Below are positions 6,706 through 7,312 of a stretch of 7,312 bases of DNA, one piece after another. The notes beneath the pieces are model-generated. The model was not told where the DNA came from. It worked only from the letters and a program-made list of their open reading frames with translations, and did no database searches. How positions within the stretch are numbered: position 1 is the first letter of the stretch; every line of letters starts with the position of its first letter. Location: assembly GCA_002292975.1 (NCBI GenBank), contig DBCI01000052.1, positions 13,858-21,169 of the forward strand. Reading direction: 5' to 3'. Made by a program: the position numbers and the translations under genes. The stretch is from Polynucleobacter sp. UBA962 (GTDB taxonomy: Bacteria; Pseudomonadota; Gammaproteobacteria; Burkholderiales; Burkholderiaceae).

Positions 6706-6711
6706 CTGAGA

Positions 6712-7212
6712 ATGTCACAGCCAAGTTTGAAGCCGCCCGCCTTTGAGTCAAAAGTCTGCTCTATGGATAGCAGTACTCTCAACCAGAGATTATTAGCATT
6801 AAATCGCCCCATGGTCTTCACAAATGGGGTATTTGATATTCTTCATCGAGGCCATGCCAGTTACTTGGCACAAGCACGCGACTTTGGTGCTAGCTTAGTA
6901 GTTGGCGTGAACTCTGATGCATCGGTCAAATTACTCGGCAAAGGAGATGATCGACCAATTAATTCACAAGAGGATCGGATGGCTTTGCTAGCTGCTTTAG
7001 AGAGCGTTGATTTGGTCATTTTGTTTGCAAATAAGACCCCCGTTGAGTTAATAAAGCGAGTTCGACCCGATGTGTATGTCAAGGGTGGTGATTATGCGAT
7101 TGAAACCTTAGAGGAAACAGAAGTTATCAAGGCGTGGGGTGGACAAGCCTACGCTATCCCATTTATTTACGATCGTTCCACGACTAGCTTGCTTGGAAAA
7201 ATACGATCTTAA
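6712..7212 (+). CDS. rfaE2: D-glycero-beta-D-manno-heptose 1-phosphate adenylyltransferase
   Basis: Transfers AMP from ATP to heptose 1-phosphate, forming ADP-heptose for the lipopolysaccharide inner core; cytoplasmic. At 166 residues it is the stand-alone nucleotidyltransferase domain, not the bifunctional HldE, so a separate heptose kinase is expected elsewhere. The nucleotidyltransferase motif is TNGVFDILHRGH (37-48), containing HRGH (45-48). GKGDDRPIN and EDRMALLAALESVD follow, then VKGGDY, and the C-terminal RSTTSLLGKIR carries the ATP-contacting STT (156-158). The start at 6712 is preferred over the ATG at 6763 because the first residues include PAFESKVC, which I recall as conserved at the N-terminus of Burkholderiales homologues. 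No Shine-Dalgarno is visible. It is divergent from the peroxidase operon and convergent with the gene beyond, 7 bp away. Confidence 0.92.
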   Translation: MSQPSLKPPAFESKVCSMDSSTLNQRLLALNRPMVFTNGVFDILHRGHASYLAQARDFGASLVVGVNSDASVKLLGKGDDRPINSQEDRMALLAALESVDLVILFANKTPVELIKRVRPDVYVKGGDYAIETLEETEVIKAWGGQAYAIPFIYDRSTTSLLGKIRS

Positions 7213-7219
7213 ATGGTTG

Positions 7220-7312
7220 TTATGACATTCTAGTTTTAACCCAAGCCCAAAGACCCCGCAGTACTAAACCTGGAATTTTTTCAGTATTAATCTTGTGTTC
7301 ATGGAGACGCTC
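7220..7312 (-). CDS. C-terminal end of an unidentified protein (rest outside window)
   Basis: On the - strand a frame is open from the window edge to a TAA at 7222-7220, giving 30 residues. It starts ERLHEHKINTEKIPGL and ends RGLWAWVKTRMS, a short hydrophobic, tryptophan-containing stretch followed by basic residues, as at the end of many membrane-associated proteins. Its stop is 7 bp from the convergent rfaE2 stop, the same tight packing seen at the dsbA/SDR junction. The piece is too short to name a family, and an accidental open frame of this length is possible. Confidence 0.5.
   Translation of the reverse strand, partial: ERLHEHKINTEKIPGLVLRGLWAWVKTRMS

Larger units (their letters stand above)
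6628..6707. repeat. Direct repeat TCTAGAATCT flanking the operator palindrome
   Basis: The 10-bp word TCTAGAATCT occurs at 6628-6637 and again at 6698-6707, exactly 70 bp apart and on either side of the 6669-6684 palindrome. Each copy contains the palindrome TCTAGA and a TAGAAT -10-like hexamer on the + strand. It could be a pair of binding sites on the same helix face or a coincidence in AT-rich DNA. Confidence 0.3.

Overview
The window looks like chromosome from a betaproteobacterium of the Burkholderiales, most likely Polynucleobacter or a close relative. This is inferred from the argS–SPOR–dsbA order, the Burkholderiales-style N-terminus of the RfaE2 protein, the modest GC content and the very tight packing. 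No database search was possible. There are no rRNA or tRNA genes, IS elements, CRISPR arrays or prophage genes, and no gene-free stretch over 300 bp.

Left part (1-1795, + strand): the 3' end of argS (arginyl-tRNA synthetase), then a membrane-anchored SPOR-domain protein that overlaps by 4 bp a periplasmic DsbA-type thiol:disulfide oxidoreductase with a CPHC active site. These are ordinary housekeeping and cell-envelope genes.

Centre (1807-6581, - strand): a five-gene operon transcribed right to left, coding for an exported glutathione peroxidase-family protein, an FAD-dependent amine-oxidase-like protein, a DUF1365 protein, a cyclopropane-fatty-acid-synthase-like methyltransferase and a short-chain dehydrogenase. 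Every junction is a 1-4 bp stop/start overlap, so the genes are almost certainly co-transcribed and translationally coupled. The FAD/DUF1365/CFA-like/SDR set is known from light- and singlet-oxygen-stress clusters of other Proteobacteria, where CFA-like proteins are linked to unusual methylated or furan membrane fatty acids. Here no photolyase is present and a peroxidase leads the operon. The CFA-like enzyme has Ser and Gln where E. coli Cfa has the bicarbonate-binding Cys139 and His266. The best reading is a membrane-lipid modification and lipid-peroxide defence module suited to a sunlit-water bacterium.

Right part (6582-7312): a 130-bp divergent intergenic region, then rfaE2 (heptose-1-phosphate adenylyltransferase for LPS core) on the + strand and the last 30 codons of an unidentified - strand gene. 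The intergenic region holds a perfect 7-2-7 palindrome (ACCTAGT-TC-ACTAGGT) lying in the 17-bp spacer of a plausible promoter for the lipid operon. It also overlaps the upstream part of a possible rfaE2 promoter whose -10 sits so close to the ATG that the mRNA could be leaderless. This is the most interesting regulatory signal in the window.
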